From Margaritifera margaritifera (taxonomy: Eukaryota > Mollusca > Bivalvia > Unionida > Margaritiferidae): 64,000 nt of DNA. The stretch is taken from assembly GCA_029931535.1 (NCBI GenBank), contig JAQPZY010000646.1, positions 186,001 to 250,000 of the forward strand, given 5' to 3'. Shown here piece after piece: positions 34,903 through 46,370 of this stretch; the first letter of the stretch is position 1, and the number at the start of each line of letters is the position of its first letter. A program made the position numbers and the translations under genes. The notes beneath the pieces were generated by a model, which searched no databases, was not told the origin of the DNA, and saw nothing but the letters and a program-made list of their open reading frames with translations.

Positions 34903-35440
34903 ATTACTTTCTGAGAACACATTTCCAGGTAGCTTTGAAAGTATTCAAATAGCAGTCCAGATGTGCCTGGTTCTCTTAGTTTATGATATAATTTCTTGTG
35001 CTATACCCAGACAAAAGCCTTGTATTGCAAGAAAAACAGTTTTCACTTACTCACCATTATCAATTGCTTTAAAAAAGGTATTGTAAATATCAGTTAATTG
35101 AAATACTGTTGAGACTTTTGGTGTAAAACCAGATTGTTGGGAAGGATGTTATTAATGGTCAAGGAATTAAAGTTCTTGAAACACACTTTTCAAATACCTT
35201 TCTGGTAGGTCTTTTTTTGTTGTTGCTATACATGGACAGTCTCCATTATTTACTGGGATATCATGAGCTTCTATCATATAAGGATGTTTAAGCATTAATG
35301 AGAGAGGACCAACAATTTCTTTGGCTCCTCTTTTAAAACCTTGGGGTGAATTGCATCAGACTACCACATGTTTTAGATGTATCCAAGCTTTTCAAAAGCT
35401 TGAGAATTTTGGCAGGAGAAATGGGTATGTTACAAAGAAT
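34903..35440 (-). pseudogene. Non-LTR retrotransposon RT, finger/palm remnant
   Basis: On the minus strand, in order: ILKLLKSLDTSKTCGS, then (frame changed) an FKRGAKEIVGPLSLMLK segment, then PSQQSGFTPKVSTVFQLTDI, a GE-stop-VKTVF segment with a degraded KAFVWV, and LREPGTSGLLFEYFQSYL. This is the normal order for a CR1/Jockey-type reverse transcriptase (QSGF..ST..QL, D..KAFD, L...G..G). The motif A aspartates are not preserved and stops are present. It belongs with the 33430-33830 remnant. Confidence 0.75.
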
Positions 35441-35724
35441 TGCAGGAGAGATACCTTTTGTTGGAAGAGAAGCATAGGTATGCTGGACATTTGTATTATT
35501 AATAAGTATTGAATAAAGTGTACTTTCTCTTCAGCAACGGAAAAAAATGTCTATCATTCTGACACAATTATGCAGGTTGGACCATGACTGTTAGTTTCAA
35601 GGGTTTTGCTGAATTTGTAGTATGGCAATACTTAGGACATAAAGCACTTTTTAAAGGTTTAAAAATGTAAAGGAATGAAACATGAAACTTTAACCCTTTG
35701 TGTCAGATGCTCCATGCAACTGAT

Positions 35725-36478
35725 ATTTTTAGCTCTCCTGTTCATAATGATAAGTATGGTGCTGTATCTGTTGTCCTTTGTCTGTCCATCCATCAACATT
35801 TGCTTCTTACCATGAATGACATGTTTTTGATCTGATTTTGACTGTACTTGGATTATGCACTTGTATCTTCAAGATCTTGGAAAAGTTTGATAATGTGCAA
35901 GATCTATGCATATTAGGGAGATGATTTTGCATCTGATTGGCTGAGATTGTTACCTCTTTGGAGGCTGTATTTCTGATCCTGTTTTGATCAAACTTAGAAT
36001 ATTACTTATATCATCAAGAAATGGGACAATTTCAATAATGAGCAAGACACATATTAATGAGATGATCTTGCATCAGATTGGCTGATCTTGTTACCATTCT
36101 GGAAGCCATATTTCTGATCTGATTTTAATGTAACTTGGAATGTGAGCTTATATCATCAAGCTCTTGGATGAATTCAATAGTGATTGAGATCCATGCATAT
36201 TAATGACGTGATTTTCAGTTTTTTTTTACCATTCTGGAAGCAATATTTCTGATCAGATTTTGATGAAACTTGGAATATAGGTTTATATGATCAAAATCTT
36301 GCATGAGTTAGTAAGAAGCAAGATCTATGCATATTAATGAGGTGATCTTGCAACTGATTAGCTCAACTTGTTACTACACTAAAGACTATTTTGATCCAGT
36401 TTTGAGTAAACTTGGTAAAAAGACTTAAATCATGAAGGTGTCAAGTGCATTTTATTATGAGCAAGATCTGCACATAAT
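35725..36478 (+). repeat. Hairpin-headed element with GCATATTAATGAGATGAT core repeats
   Basis: TTTTTAGCTCTCCTGTTCAT opens the element, followed by TGTCCTTTGTCTGTCCATCC. About five units of roughly 120-130 bp contain GCATATTAATGAGATGAT, GCATCAGATTGGCTGA, TTCTGGAAGCCATATTTCTG and ATCATCAAG. The array continues briefly after the hAT insertion at 36479-37281. The head AGCTCT is shared with the main hairpin-ended family but the core is different. Confidence 0.7.
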
Positions 36479-37281
36479 CAGTGTTGCACCTGGGATCCTA
36501 AGGGCTGGGGACACTGTGTCCCCAGTCATCCAGATTTGGGGGACACCCAACAGTAAAATAGTTGATAGTGCTTACTAGTAGTGCTGGTTGATAGTGCTTA
36601 CTAGTAGTGCTGAACAAATTAGATCTTCTTATTTGCTTTGACAGTTTTGCCACCTGAACTTCGTTGTTTGCATTGTACTGTCATTTTTTCCTTGGACTTT
36701 TACCTGATACATTATTGTAATCATTTTATCAAGTGCTGAAGTACTCGTAACTTGTGAAAACATTAACATGTTTGAATATCTGGTTCACTTGAAATTAACT
36801 GCACTATGGAATTTTCCATTCAGGATCTTCGTCTCATTTAACTGTTCACTCATTATCTACCAGCATTTATTATAATGATTCCCATTTTTCTCAGTTATTT
36901 TTCTTTTAAAATTAGGAATTCATTGATTGAATGACAAATTGTGTATTTGCATAAATTTAGTCCCTTTTGACATTAATTCAACCTTGAAATAAATTAAATC
37001 TTCGCCACCACAGAGGTGCCTTCAACCTCAAAAATACTTTAGTGACCGACAAAGACTTGACATTGCAACTTGGCATACTACCACAAATCTTTAATATTTG
37101 GATTGCCAAATATGTTTTAAAACGGATATTAATTGCCATTTTACACTTTTTATCACCTCTGCCAACTAAAGAAAAGTAGAAGGTGTAGCTTTAAAAAAAG
37201 TCCTGACTAAAAAGCGATTTGGGGGACATAGGACAAAAAGTTGCAGGAAACCCATGATCGCACATTCAAGGTACAACCCTG
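36479..37281. mobile_element. Non-autonomous hAT element, 803 bp, perfect 8-bp target duplication
   Basis: The left end CAGTGTTGCACCTGGGATCC and the right end, inverted, CAGGGTTGTACCTTGAATG are imperfect terminal repeats. The exact duplication CACATAAT flanks it (36471-36478 and 37282-37289). When it is removed the surrounding core repeat reads on normally (GCAAGATCTG...AATGAAATTCATC). No coding sequence was found. Subterminal words GTCCCC and GGGGGACA occur at both ends. Confidence 0.9.
36561..36612. repeat. Exact 26-bp tandem duplication
   Basis: GTTGATAGTGCTTACTAGTA plus GTGCTG is present twice head to tail without a mismatch, so it is recent. It lies inside the 803-bp hAT element. Confidence 0.97.
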
Positions 37282-37605
37282 CACATAATAATGAAATTCA
37301 TCATAGTTATAAATAGTTCTCAAATCGTATGCAATGTGATCAGTTTTTTCATAATATATATGTCTTCTCTCTAAATAAAACCAAGGGAAGTAATGTGATA
37401 TTGACTCCGAGAATCACAGGTTTGAGTTACAGAGATCTTCCCCTTTTACAAACTATGCAAACAAGATTAAAAAATTTAGAATAATAGATATGTAAATGTC
37501 AATAGAAAAGTTTATAAAATGAGGAAAACAATACACCTTAGGAATTAAACTGAATAATTTGTCATTTATAACTGAATAAAAAGTATAAGATCAAAATATT
37601 GCTAG

Positions 37606-37945
37606 AGAAAATGTATATTTGCAAATGAAAATGATGCCGATCTGACATCTAGCATGGCCACCATGGTGGTCATCTTGAAAATCTTGTTATCACTACTCCT
37701 CCTGAATGGATGGTCATTTCCACATGGGGTTTTCACCAAAAGACTGCTAATGAGGTCTAGTTACACCTTAATTAAAATAGTGCTGATCTTACATCCAATG
37801 TGGCCACCATAGTGGCTACATTGAAAATCTTATTACTGAAAAATGTCCGATGGTTTGAACACTAAGCAGTTAAAAAGAAGAAATGATCTTAATTTGAATT
37901 TCTGGAAATTCTTTTCACCCAGTACGGTGTCATTCTTGTTTTGGT
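37606..37945 (+). repeat. Right-end fragment of the hairpin-ended family, copy D
   Basis: About two core units (ATCTTGAAAATCTTGTTATC, CATGGGGTTTTCACCAAAAG) are followed by the right domain AAGAAATGATC, TTCTGGAAATTC, CCCAGTACGGTGTC. The terminal AGTCCC hairpin is degraded. Confidence 0.7.
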
Positions 37946-38556
37946 TATCACATGTATTGTGCATTATTTTATGGCATCTCGTATAGTACCCAACATTTTG
38001 TGGAAATTAATATTTTGATTTTAGCTTATAATTAAAAAAAAATACCCCAATATGTTTTTCTCCTTAACACTTCCAGATTAATTACCAAAAATAAAGAAAT
38101 GCATGGGCTTAACAGATGCTACCTCCCCCCCTCCCCCCAAATGAATTATAATCAATTCATGCAAAATCCATGTGACTCTGTAGACTAAAAATAAAAGCTT
38201 TGTCTGTAAACTTCACTTTTAAACTTCTTGATGACTTTTTGGTTATGAGCAACAGACTATGCATGTTAATTATGCCATTATTTTTGGAAAGAATTTTTAT
38301 TGGGATATAGTAAAATAGGTAAAATTGACATGATATCATGTTTGGGAGATAGTTTACATAGCACATGTTCTTAAAATATTGCAAAAGCCTGCTGAGTGAA
38401 ATAGCCAATTGTTAAGTTATATAAAGGTGAGTGATATAAGGCCCATTTGGGCCTCTTTTTATATTAAAGACCCAATACTTAGCATGTAACTTTGCTGATT
38501 TCAGGAAGAGTAAAATCACTAATTATGATGATTAATCATTATATTCAAATTTTCAG
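37946..38556. other. End of intron 3, nothing recognised
   Basis: AT-rich sequence with a C-rich patch near 38125. No coding remnant identified. Confidence 0.4.
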
Positions 38557-38701
38557 GCCACGACAAGAAGACAACCTGAAGATAACACAACACAGAATGA
38601 CCCTAACAAGGAGGCATTGATAAAACCTTTACAGGATATTTCCATTAAATTCAAGAAAGAGAATATTAAGGATAATGGTGACACAACTGAGGTTGCACGA
38701 G
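38557..38701 (+). CDS. Host gene, exon 4
   Basis: A 145-bp exon follows the acceptor CAAATTTTCAG and ends at the donor CGAG|GTAAATG. In the phase set by exon 3 it is completely open, encoding a polar, charged stretch with RRQPEDNTTQNDPNKEALIK and DISIKFKKENIKDNGDTTE. It leaves one base, which fits exon 5. Low complexity and charge suggest a disordered linker. Confidence 0.55.
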
Positions 38702-38860
38702 GTAAATGATTTTCACTATGAGCTGTAGCTTTGCTCATGAAGCTAGAATTTAGTACAAATACTTTAAGTTAAATCACGCACCAACAGGAAGACTTAATGT
38801 ATTCATCACAATATAAAGAAAGTTGTTATTATTATTATTATTATTGTTGTTAAAGCTACT

Positions 38861-40507
38861 TTTTAGCTCTACTGATCATAGACCAGAAGATCTTATGGGA
38901 AGGTCCGTTGTCCATTGTCCCTCTGTCAGCACAAATTTATTATTGTGACTCCTCCTAAACTACTTAGAGGATTGTCATGAAACTTTCCACACTCATTCAT
39001 CTCAAGGTCCAACATAGAGCAACCTTGAAAAGTCCTTGAATTAAACAGGTTGCCTTGAAAACTCCTTGAATGTTAAAAAAGTTGGTTTTATCCTTGAATT
39101 ATCCTTGAATTTCTTGAAAAAAACATTGAATTTTTTCCCAGATTCCTTGAATTTATCTTAGGGAATCCAAAACATTCAGACCAATTACTGAATAAAATAT
39201 GTCACTTTTTACATTCAGAATGTTTGTTATTTATGTGATTTAGAAAAACGATGAATGGGATAAATGACACAACACGGGTTGTTACCAGATGAAGTAGCAC
39301 CCCTTAGTGGTGCAATGATTAATTATGAGGTTTTTCTTCTGCTTTTGTACCTGTTCATGGAGTGACAAACAACATACGGAGAAAGTTAAATTTCCATAAT
39401 ACTCCATGAACAATTTTGGAAGTTCTTGAAAAGTCATTGAAAACAAACTCTTGGGGGCTGTATGAACCATATTTAGTTGGTCCTAAATGAAAATGGTACC
39501 ACTTGGGCACCCAATATGGCTGCCACAATGGTCGTCTTGAAATCTTGATTTTGCTACTGTTCCTGAATGGATGGTTATATCATTGGCTTCTCAATAAAAA
39601 ACTGACGTCTAGTTGGTCCTAAATGAAAATGGTGCTGACCTGCCATGGCAACCATTTTGAAAATCTTCTTATCACTGCTCCTCCTGAATAGAAAATCATA
39701 TTGGTAATGGAGTTTTCACCAGAAGACTTCCTATGATGTCATGTTGGTCCTAAATGAAAATAGTGCTGATCTGACCCCCAATATGGCAACCATCTTGAAA
39801 ATCTTACTATTGCTTAATCTCCTTAATGGATGGTCATAACGACATGGGATTTCCCCCAAAAGATTTCTTATCATGTCTAGTTGGTCCTAAATATAAATGG
39901 TGCCGATCTGACCTCCATTATGACTACCATTGCATCCATCTTGAAAATCTTGTTCTCATTACTCCTCCAAAATGGAAAGTGATATCAACATGGGGTTTTC
40001 GCGAGAAGACTCCGTATGGTGTCTAGCTGGTCCTAAATGAAAATGATATCAAAATGGCCACCATGTCATCCATGTTGAAAAACTTGTTTTGTTACTCCCC
40101 CAGAAATGATGGCCATATCAACATTGGTTTTTCGCCAAAATACTTTTTATGATATCTAGTTGGTCCTAAATAAAAAAAATGTTGGTGCCAATCTTTCATT
40201 CAGAATGCCTGCCACAATAGCCATCTTGAAAATCTTTTTTTCTCTACTTATTCTGAATGGATGGTCATACTGACCTGGCGCTTTAAAGAAAAAACTTATA
40301 ATGATGTCTAGTAGGTATTAAATGAAAATGGTGCCAATCTTATATCCAATATAGCTGTCAAAGCAGCCAATTTGAAAATCTTACCATTCAAAAATATCAT
40401 AGATGGTTTCAGCATTCAGTGGTTAAAAATACTAAACTTTTATCATGGATTCTTGGAAATTCCTTTCAGCCAGTGGAGTGTTGATCCCTTTGAGGGTCTC
40501 TGGTTTC
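38861..40507 (+). mobile_element. Hairpin-ended tandem-repeat element, copy C, with an insertion
   Basis: The head TAGCTCTACTGATCATAGACC with CAGAAGATCT follows a TTTTT run at 38860; the leader has TGTCCATTGTCCCTCTGTCA and CTACTTAGAGGATTGTCATG. The leader is split at about 39006 by a 465-bp insertion and resumes at 39472 with TAGTTGGTCCTAAATG. About eight core units follow, then AATATCATAGATGG, TTCTTGGAAATTC and a degraded tail hairpin (GATCCCTTTGAGGGTC). Confidence 0.75.
39006..39471. mobile_element. Insertion of about 465 bp, probable non-autonomous DNA element
   Basis: It interrupts the leader of copy C between CATTCATCTCAA and TAGTTGGTCC, words that are adjacent in other copies. The left side has GGTCCAACATAGAGCAACCTT and repeated CCTTGAA(T/A) words; the right side, inverted, starts GGTTCATACAGCCCCCAAG and has TTTTCAAGAACTTCC. 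The ends are thus weakly inverted (GGTYCAWACAG-like). No target duplication is certain. Confidence 0.6.
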
Positions 40508-40509
40508 TG

Positions 40510-42330
40510 TACTAAAATGATACTGGTACAACCTCCAAAACGGTTGCCTTGATGGTCATCCTGAAAATCTCTTTATATGGCTATTTCTCCTGAATAGAGC
40601 ATTGTATCGACATGGAATTTTCACTGAAACACTGTAGCAGTATATATGTACAGTACACACATCATGGATTTTGGACTGACCACTCAGTACCATGGTCGTT
40701 TACATGGGGCAAAGGATTAAGCAGAGTTGGGTGTCAACTAGATCTGATGGGCATCCACTCAATATTGTGGGACTCTGTCCTGGATTTTTATGCAGCCCTA
40801 GTTGTTTTTATGGCACCTGTCACTGATTTTATTGCACCCATTGTGTGAATCAACACACTAAGCAAGCAGATATGTGACACCCGGACACTGTAAACATGAC
40901 CATGGCAGATGTCAATTTTGTACCTGTTCCTTTACCTGTACCTGTACAAACTATAGTAACATCACTTGTGGTATTTATCAGAGTTCTGGCTAAGGTATAG
41001 GTACAGATGTATGTGTGTAACATAAAGAAAAAAAAATAACATGTTTTACAATTCTTTGATATCTCCTAATCCCTGCCCCATGAAAGTGTACATGAAAAGA
41101 TTGCGTAGCAATGTCCCTGTTTATCATCTACATGCACCTGCAAGGATACACACATGTAGAAATCTACATTCTGTTGTACATCTAGGAGTACTTCAATGCT
41201 CTTTCTCAATAAATAATTTTTCATAAATATGCTTGTTGTACTGGCTTCTGGTTTTGAATAGTTCCCTTTGACTTTCCATATTTTCCAAGATCCATTTTTA
41301 ACAAATTCTTGAAAGTACTGGTAGTAAAAAAATACAAACGAAAACCTCCATCTTACCACAAATTAAAGTAAGAAAGCTATCATTTATTGCATTTGTCCTT
41401 TAGACAAGATTTGTTAATATGTTTTTATCAAATATACCGTGTATTTACATAATTTACTGAATAAATGTTTGAGCTCTTTTAGAAATGCATAGGCAATAAT
41501 GTTTTACAATGAAGATAAAGGTGAAGACTAATAATTATGATTAATAGTATTACAAATGAACACAGTACTATTTATAATGTTCGTATACGATCAAAAGTAC
41601 TTGTGATATAAAGATCTGTAGCCCAGTATAGTAAAAAGGAATATTCAGACTGTGCTAGAAAATGATCTTCTGTAACCTTATCCATAGACTTCGAAAATGT
41701 TACTAATTGTTATTGAGTATGATCTTTTCTAAATGAGCAGCAATTTCATTTCATCTACACTCAGTTGACAACTGTGTTCTATCAATGGCCTTTCATGTCA
41801 TTAACAGCGATTTTCAAGAAGAAAATCTTTTACAAAAAAGGTGACTTCTTTTGTGGATTTATCATCAGGCACCAACAGAGGTGTAATTTTCTTACTTCAA
41901 AAAGTCAGGTGCTACGAGTGTCAGTTTCCTGCCTTTATTCAACACAAGTTAGCCTGGAAGTACATAAACACAAAGTTCCTAACAGCCATTGGTTGGCATC
42001 CTTGATGCCTAGCTTTGATGTTACTTTTAGCACTGATGTTTCAAAATAAAAATATTATGACAATAACAACTTACACAAAACTTTGCTTTGGGTTGCTTCA
42101 GGCTTCTGTTATCATCAGCAACCTGTAACATTTAAAGATGCATCACTTTAACAGTTAACATAAACAGATCAACATCGTAACTCAGAAAAATGAATGAAGA
42201 GTAAGATTTTGACTTCTAATGTTTATTGTTTTTGTAATACTGTACTGACAATCACTGATTTGGCTTCAAGTTATTATTTAAATTCATACTCAGATGATAT
42301 AAAACAGGATCTAGAATGAACAATGTAGAC
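40510..42330. other. Intron 4 stretch, largely unrecognised
   Basis: One degraded core unit of the hairpin family occurs at 40515-40640 (CATCCTGAAAATCT, GAATTTTCACTGAAACAC). The rest is AT-rich; open stretches near 40612-40848 and 41041-41226 have no motifs I recognise. Confidence 0.4.
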
Positions 42331-42334
42331 CATT

Positions 42335-42920
42335 ATCTGCCATGCATTATGCGACAGGAGATCAATGCAATCGCTCCTTTCTGCTGGCTGGTGTTGACAC
42401 AGGCCCCATCAGAACCATAGTCTACTATTTTATATTCAGTACATGTACTTGGCATGTTTTCAAACATTATAGACTTTCTCATTTCAGTGAATATGCCTTT
42501 TACATTCAGCCTTGTCAACTACCTCCATCACAAAGAAAACTTTCACTTCATCTAACCATGCACATTCAGACATAAACAATCTATTTTCTACAACAGAATC
42601 ATCAGTAGATCCATCACAAATGACACTTACAAATTTAGCTTTTGAAAGCTCTTTTGTTATATTGTCATTCAACCTGTGCAATACATCCGACAAATTCGCT
42701 ACACTGTTTATCATTGCAGTAAGTCATGCCAACATTTAATCCCTTATTTGCATCAACTTTAGCTATCCACACAAAATCTTTTAAGGTTGACAGTGTTCTC
42801 CAAGTGCATGAGCATTCCTAAACAGAATAGAAAGGTGTTCAAATGCAGTTCTGTTGATATTTTGTATACATTTCTCTGCCTCCAGTGATTGAGGTTTGTC
42901 TGATTTTGTGTACATTTCTC
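42335..42920 (-). pseudogene. Second ZNF862-like hAT transposase remnant
   Basis: Minus-strand pieces in order: FEHLSILFRNAHALG, then KDFVWIAKVDANKGLNVG, then KFVSVICDGSTDDSVVENRL with KVFFVMEVVDKAEC, then a GSDGACVN segment. They are colinear with the catalytic region of the copy at 12350-11415 (FRNAHAIV, SVVCDGCTDSS, GSDRASVM). Frameshifts separate the pieces and neither zinc finger nor dimerisation domain remains. No terminal repeats were found. Confidence 0.75.
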
Positions 42921-43357
42921 TGCCTTAGATGATGTGCACCCTGATTTTCAACCCAGCATGAGGTGAAAAATTGGTTCTCCAGTATAACATGCATGTAATA
43001 TTCCACATTTCAAAATCTTGATGATTTCACTGTTTTTATTGTGAAAAAGCATTCTGCCATTTTGGATAGTGCACTGATTATCATTGGTTACATGACTTTA
43101 AATCGGTTTACAATAAAACAGTGCTTGACTGTTTCTGTCTTCTTTTCTGTCAGTGCTTAATACTTGTATGTGACTATGATGGATAGCTTAATGTCTCTCT
43201 CAGTGTAGGAGTTCATTATGCAGTCCATGTTGACTGCATTAATTCACATTCAAGATCGAACACAAGATGTTATGCGAAAGTTCAGGTCCAGTATTTATAC
43301 TTATTTGGACTAGCATGACACCTCTGTAATATATCTCTGTGTCCAGTCCAGAAATTA

Positions 43358-43757
43358 CCAGACAGTGAATCATAATTATGTTTGGAACATCAAAGCTTTG
43401 GTTGGTGCAGATTAACTTTGAAAATGCCACACAGAGTCCGTGATGCATTGATCACTGTATAGTCGCAAAGAAGTATCAAATAGTCTTTGAAGATGAGAAA
43501 TAAAACAAAGAACCAAGTTTTTTTTCCAAAGAAAAGTATATTAATCTCAAATTTGCCTAGACAATGCATTGTAGTTATGCTTAGCACATCAAAGCTTTAG
43601 CCGGCACAATGATTGACTTGAAAACACAATGCCAAGTCAAGTAAACACTGATCACAGTATAGTCATAAAGAAGTAGCACATACTCTGATTTAAGATGAGA
43701 AATAAAATAAAGAACCAAGTTTATTTTCCAAAGAAAAGTAAATAAATTGCAAATTTG
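43358..43757. repeat. Direct tandem duplication of about 200 bp
   Basis: Two units share ACATCAAAGCTTT, TGATCAC(T/A)GTATAGTC, CAAAGAAGTA, GATGAGAAATAAAA and AAAGAACCAAGTTT with TTTTCCAAAGAAAAGTA. The minus strand is open through both, but the composition is Phe/Leu-rich and no family is recognised. Confidence 0.85.
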
Positions 43758-44739
43758 ATACATTAGGTTATTCTTTAGTTTCATGATATGATTGTTTCAA
43801 TGTTACTGTAATGTGGTGTTTGGTACAGCTTGAAAGAATTCATGACGGAGTTGATGAACAAGTTACCAGTCTGTCATGTGTATTTCTGGTTGAGTCATAT
43901 AACAAAAACTACACAACGATGTAAAATGAATGGAGTTTAAGCAGTCCAAGAACAGGACCAGCGGGCTTGTAAGTATTATTTATTTCTTAAATAAGGCTAG
44001 TAAACAATGTCGTTACAATGCAACAGATTTAATATTTCACAAGGAGTGAATATGATGTGAAGGCGGCTGCTTTGCTGTTATGATCCTCTCGGCTAAGCAA
44101 CCTGGAGAAAACCTTTTGTTGTTCTACCATAAAACGCTCATCCCCCTCCTGAAGGTAAGAAAAATAGGTATAAAAATGCACGTTATACACACCAAAATAT
44201 GGTAGCTCTTTTTTTCCTCTGCTGTTTTTGCATTTATTTAGCTACATGTGGCTTTGAAGCATCCAACTAACTCCACATGTTGATGTTGAGAATTGGAAGT
44301 AGCATGTGTCATCAGACATTGCATAGACTCCAGAGAGTTTTGAGCTGGAGTTGTGTCTATTGTATGTAGACTACACACAAGTTATTTCCCTTCTCATCTC
44401 ACCCAGTAGATCAAATTTCTATGTTCTAGATTTGTGAGTGGTCATCAGAAACAATTCGCCCAATTTTCACATGGTTTCCATTATTTCTTTTGACATGATA
44501 AAATATACAATTCATAAATTGACATGATAAAATATACAATTCATAAATTAAATTTACTCACTATACCTAAAAATTAAATTGGCTAGATGGAATGGCTACT
44601 TATTTTTTGCACCAGTATGCCGTGAAATTAGCTGGCATTGGACCAGTGGGCTGGTGGCAATGACATATGCTGCTTCAATCTGAAGTAGGTTTGTTTGTAT
44701 GCCTATGCCTTCTCACTATTTGGGATAATCTCTCGAGTT
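43758..44739. other. Unrecognised stretch with a short exact tandem
   Basis: No gene is visible. At 44490-44549 a 29-30 bp word (GACATGATAAAATATACAAT...) is repeated exactly head to tail. Confidence 0.5.
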
Positions 44740-45061
44740 CTTCACAGAATCAGGACCTCCACATCACAACTCATCCTGATGACCCCCCTGTAGCTCCAGC
44801 CAGCAGTCAGGGAATTACTTCAGAGAAGGGATCTGCTGTTGCAGTGCAGAGGCTGCCTCCTACACAACAATTCTCAGATTTTCCACCTTTATGCCTGGCT
44901 CATATCAAATGATCAATATGCCAAGATGAGTTTCCAAGCAAGGTTGCCAACTGCATTGCCAAGGCTATAAGGAAATTGACTACCAGAGTTTACGATGTCA
45001 AGTGGAGAATAATCTGCAATTGGTGCCGTTGGAAATGCATTGATCCTATGTCTCCCTGATT

Positions 45062-45210
45062 TTAACTGCAGTTGCAGATTTGTTTGTCTTCCTTTTTGAA
45101 GAAAAGGACTGCTCAGTATCCACCATTAAGGGCTATAGGGCAGTCCTGTCAAATACTCTCAAGTTCTCTGTAAGCTCTACCATAGGGTTAGACCTCATCT
45201 TTCAGAACTG
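45062..45210 (+). pseudogene. DIRS tyrosine recombinase, N-terminal fragment (third copy)
   Basis: The frame encodes TAVADLFVFLFEEKDCSVST and the following IKGYRAVLSNTLKF, nearly identical to the large DIRS recombinase, and ends at TGA at about 45209. There is no start codon because this is an internal part of the polyprotein. Confidence 0.8.
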
Positions 45211-45706
45211 ATTATGTACTTTGAACTTCAGAGGTCACTCTCTCACACTTTAATACCTTGATGGAACATTTCATGTGTTCTTAGTTATCTAAACCTTGTT
45301 ATGAATCCTTGAGTGAAGCTTCCTTCGAGAACATTACTCGACAGTCTTCCTTCTCTCACTAGTGTTAGTGAGGAGGAGTTAAATTCGTGCCTTATCAGTG
45401 GAAAAGGGTTGTTTATGGTTCAGTGGTAGCTATGATTCCATTTGTCTTCTTTGCTGACCCTTGTTTGAGGCCAAAAACAGGTACCACCTTTGGTAGCCCC
45501 TGATTCTGTTGAACTTCCCAGTCACAGTCTCTTCTCTGCTGTGTATGATCAAGATAGGCTTCTTTGCCCAGTTAGAGCCTTATGTTCTTATTTGACAGAA
45601 ACTTAAAGAAGAAGAAATGATCATAATCGTTTCTTTCTTCTGCTCAAAGGCACAATCCCAAGGTGGATTATTATATCAATCTCTAGATGAGAGAGATCTT
45701 TCTTGA

Positions 45707-45838
45707 ATGAGAATCAAAGCCCATGAGGTCAGGGCTGTTGCCGCATCTTGGGCCTTTCTTAATCATTCTTCCCAGGATGATGTCATGAAAGCTGCCTTCT
45801 GGCAGTCTCACTCCATTTTCACTTCATTCTACCAGTGA
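45707..45838 (+). pseudogene. DIRS tyrosine recombinase, C-terminal catalytic fragment (third copy)
   Basis: The frame reads RIKAHEVRAVAASWAFLNHS, then DVMKAAFWQSHSIFTSFYQ before TGA at 45836. This carries the His-x-x-Arg of the catalytic box, the Trp/His position and the Tyr in FTSFY. It is better preserved than the same region of the large copy, which has several stops there. Confidence 0.8.
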
Positions 45839-46370
45839 TAGGTGTCTTCCTGAGCTAAGGCATTTATGCATTAGGCCCTATTGTGTCAGCCCAACAAGCT
45901 GTCAAGCCATCCTGCAGTCTGCAGTATAGCATCCTACGACAGCAAATGGTAAGTTCACCATGACAGCTTATCTTTCGGTCATAAGTCTCCCACTGGGTTG
46001 GTTAATTCAACAACACAGTAATAGCAGATGATGTAATACTGCAATGTATTTTGTTTTTGGTGGTGGTGGTGGTGGTGGTGGGGTAAAACTAATTTTATTT
46101 AGGTAATACTTACCCGCAAGTATCGCCGAATTTCCTACTCCTTTCCCATCCTGATGTCCTTCAGTCTTGGTCCAAGTCAAAGAAAGACAAATTTTCAAAT
46201 AAACAGAAATAGCTAAGGAATCAGACTGGGGTCATGTTGTTTTTTATTCTAGACCGCCAGGTACTACTTAGAGGAGGGATATTACTCTTTAAATTGGGAA
46301 TTAGTGCCAGTAAAAGATAAAGCAATGCAATAATTGCAGCTAAGTATTGTATAATTAAAATTACTTTTAT

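Larger units (their letters stand above)
44740..46370 (+). mobile_element. Third DIRS copy, 3' half only
   Basis: It starts inside the polyprotein linker (44780-44910, similar to 28360-28480 and 55165-55330), passes through the recombinase region and ends in a right terminal repeat. Near 46082 a GGTAAAACTAATTTTATTTA motif in sense orientation precedes a CTGATGTCC...CAGTCTTGG segment, and at 46200-46370 the inverted terminal repeat (TTTATTCTAGACC, AAGCAATGCAATAATTGCAG, TTAAAATTACTTTTA) follows. A TGG-repeat run at 46059-46080 replaces the G-run seen at the equivalent place in the large copy. The left end, gag and RT are missing. Confidence 0.75.

Noticed and set aside
40612..41359. Open stretches on both strands that might be small genes
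   Set aside because: No motifs, no splice signals of note and no codon bias; they overlap repeat-derived sequence.
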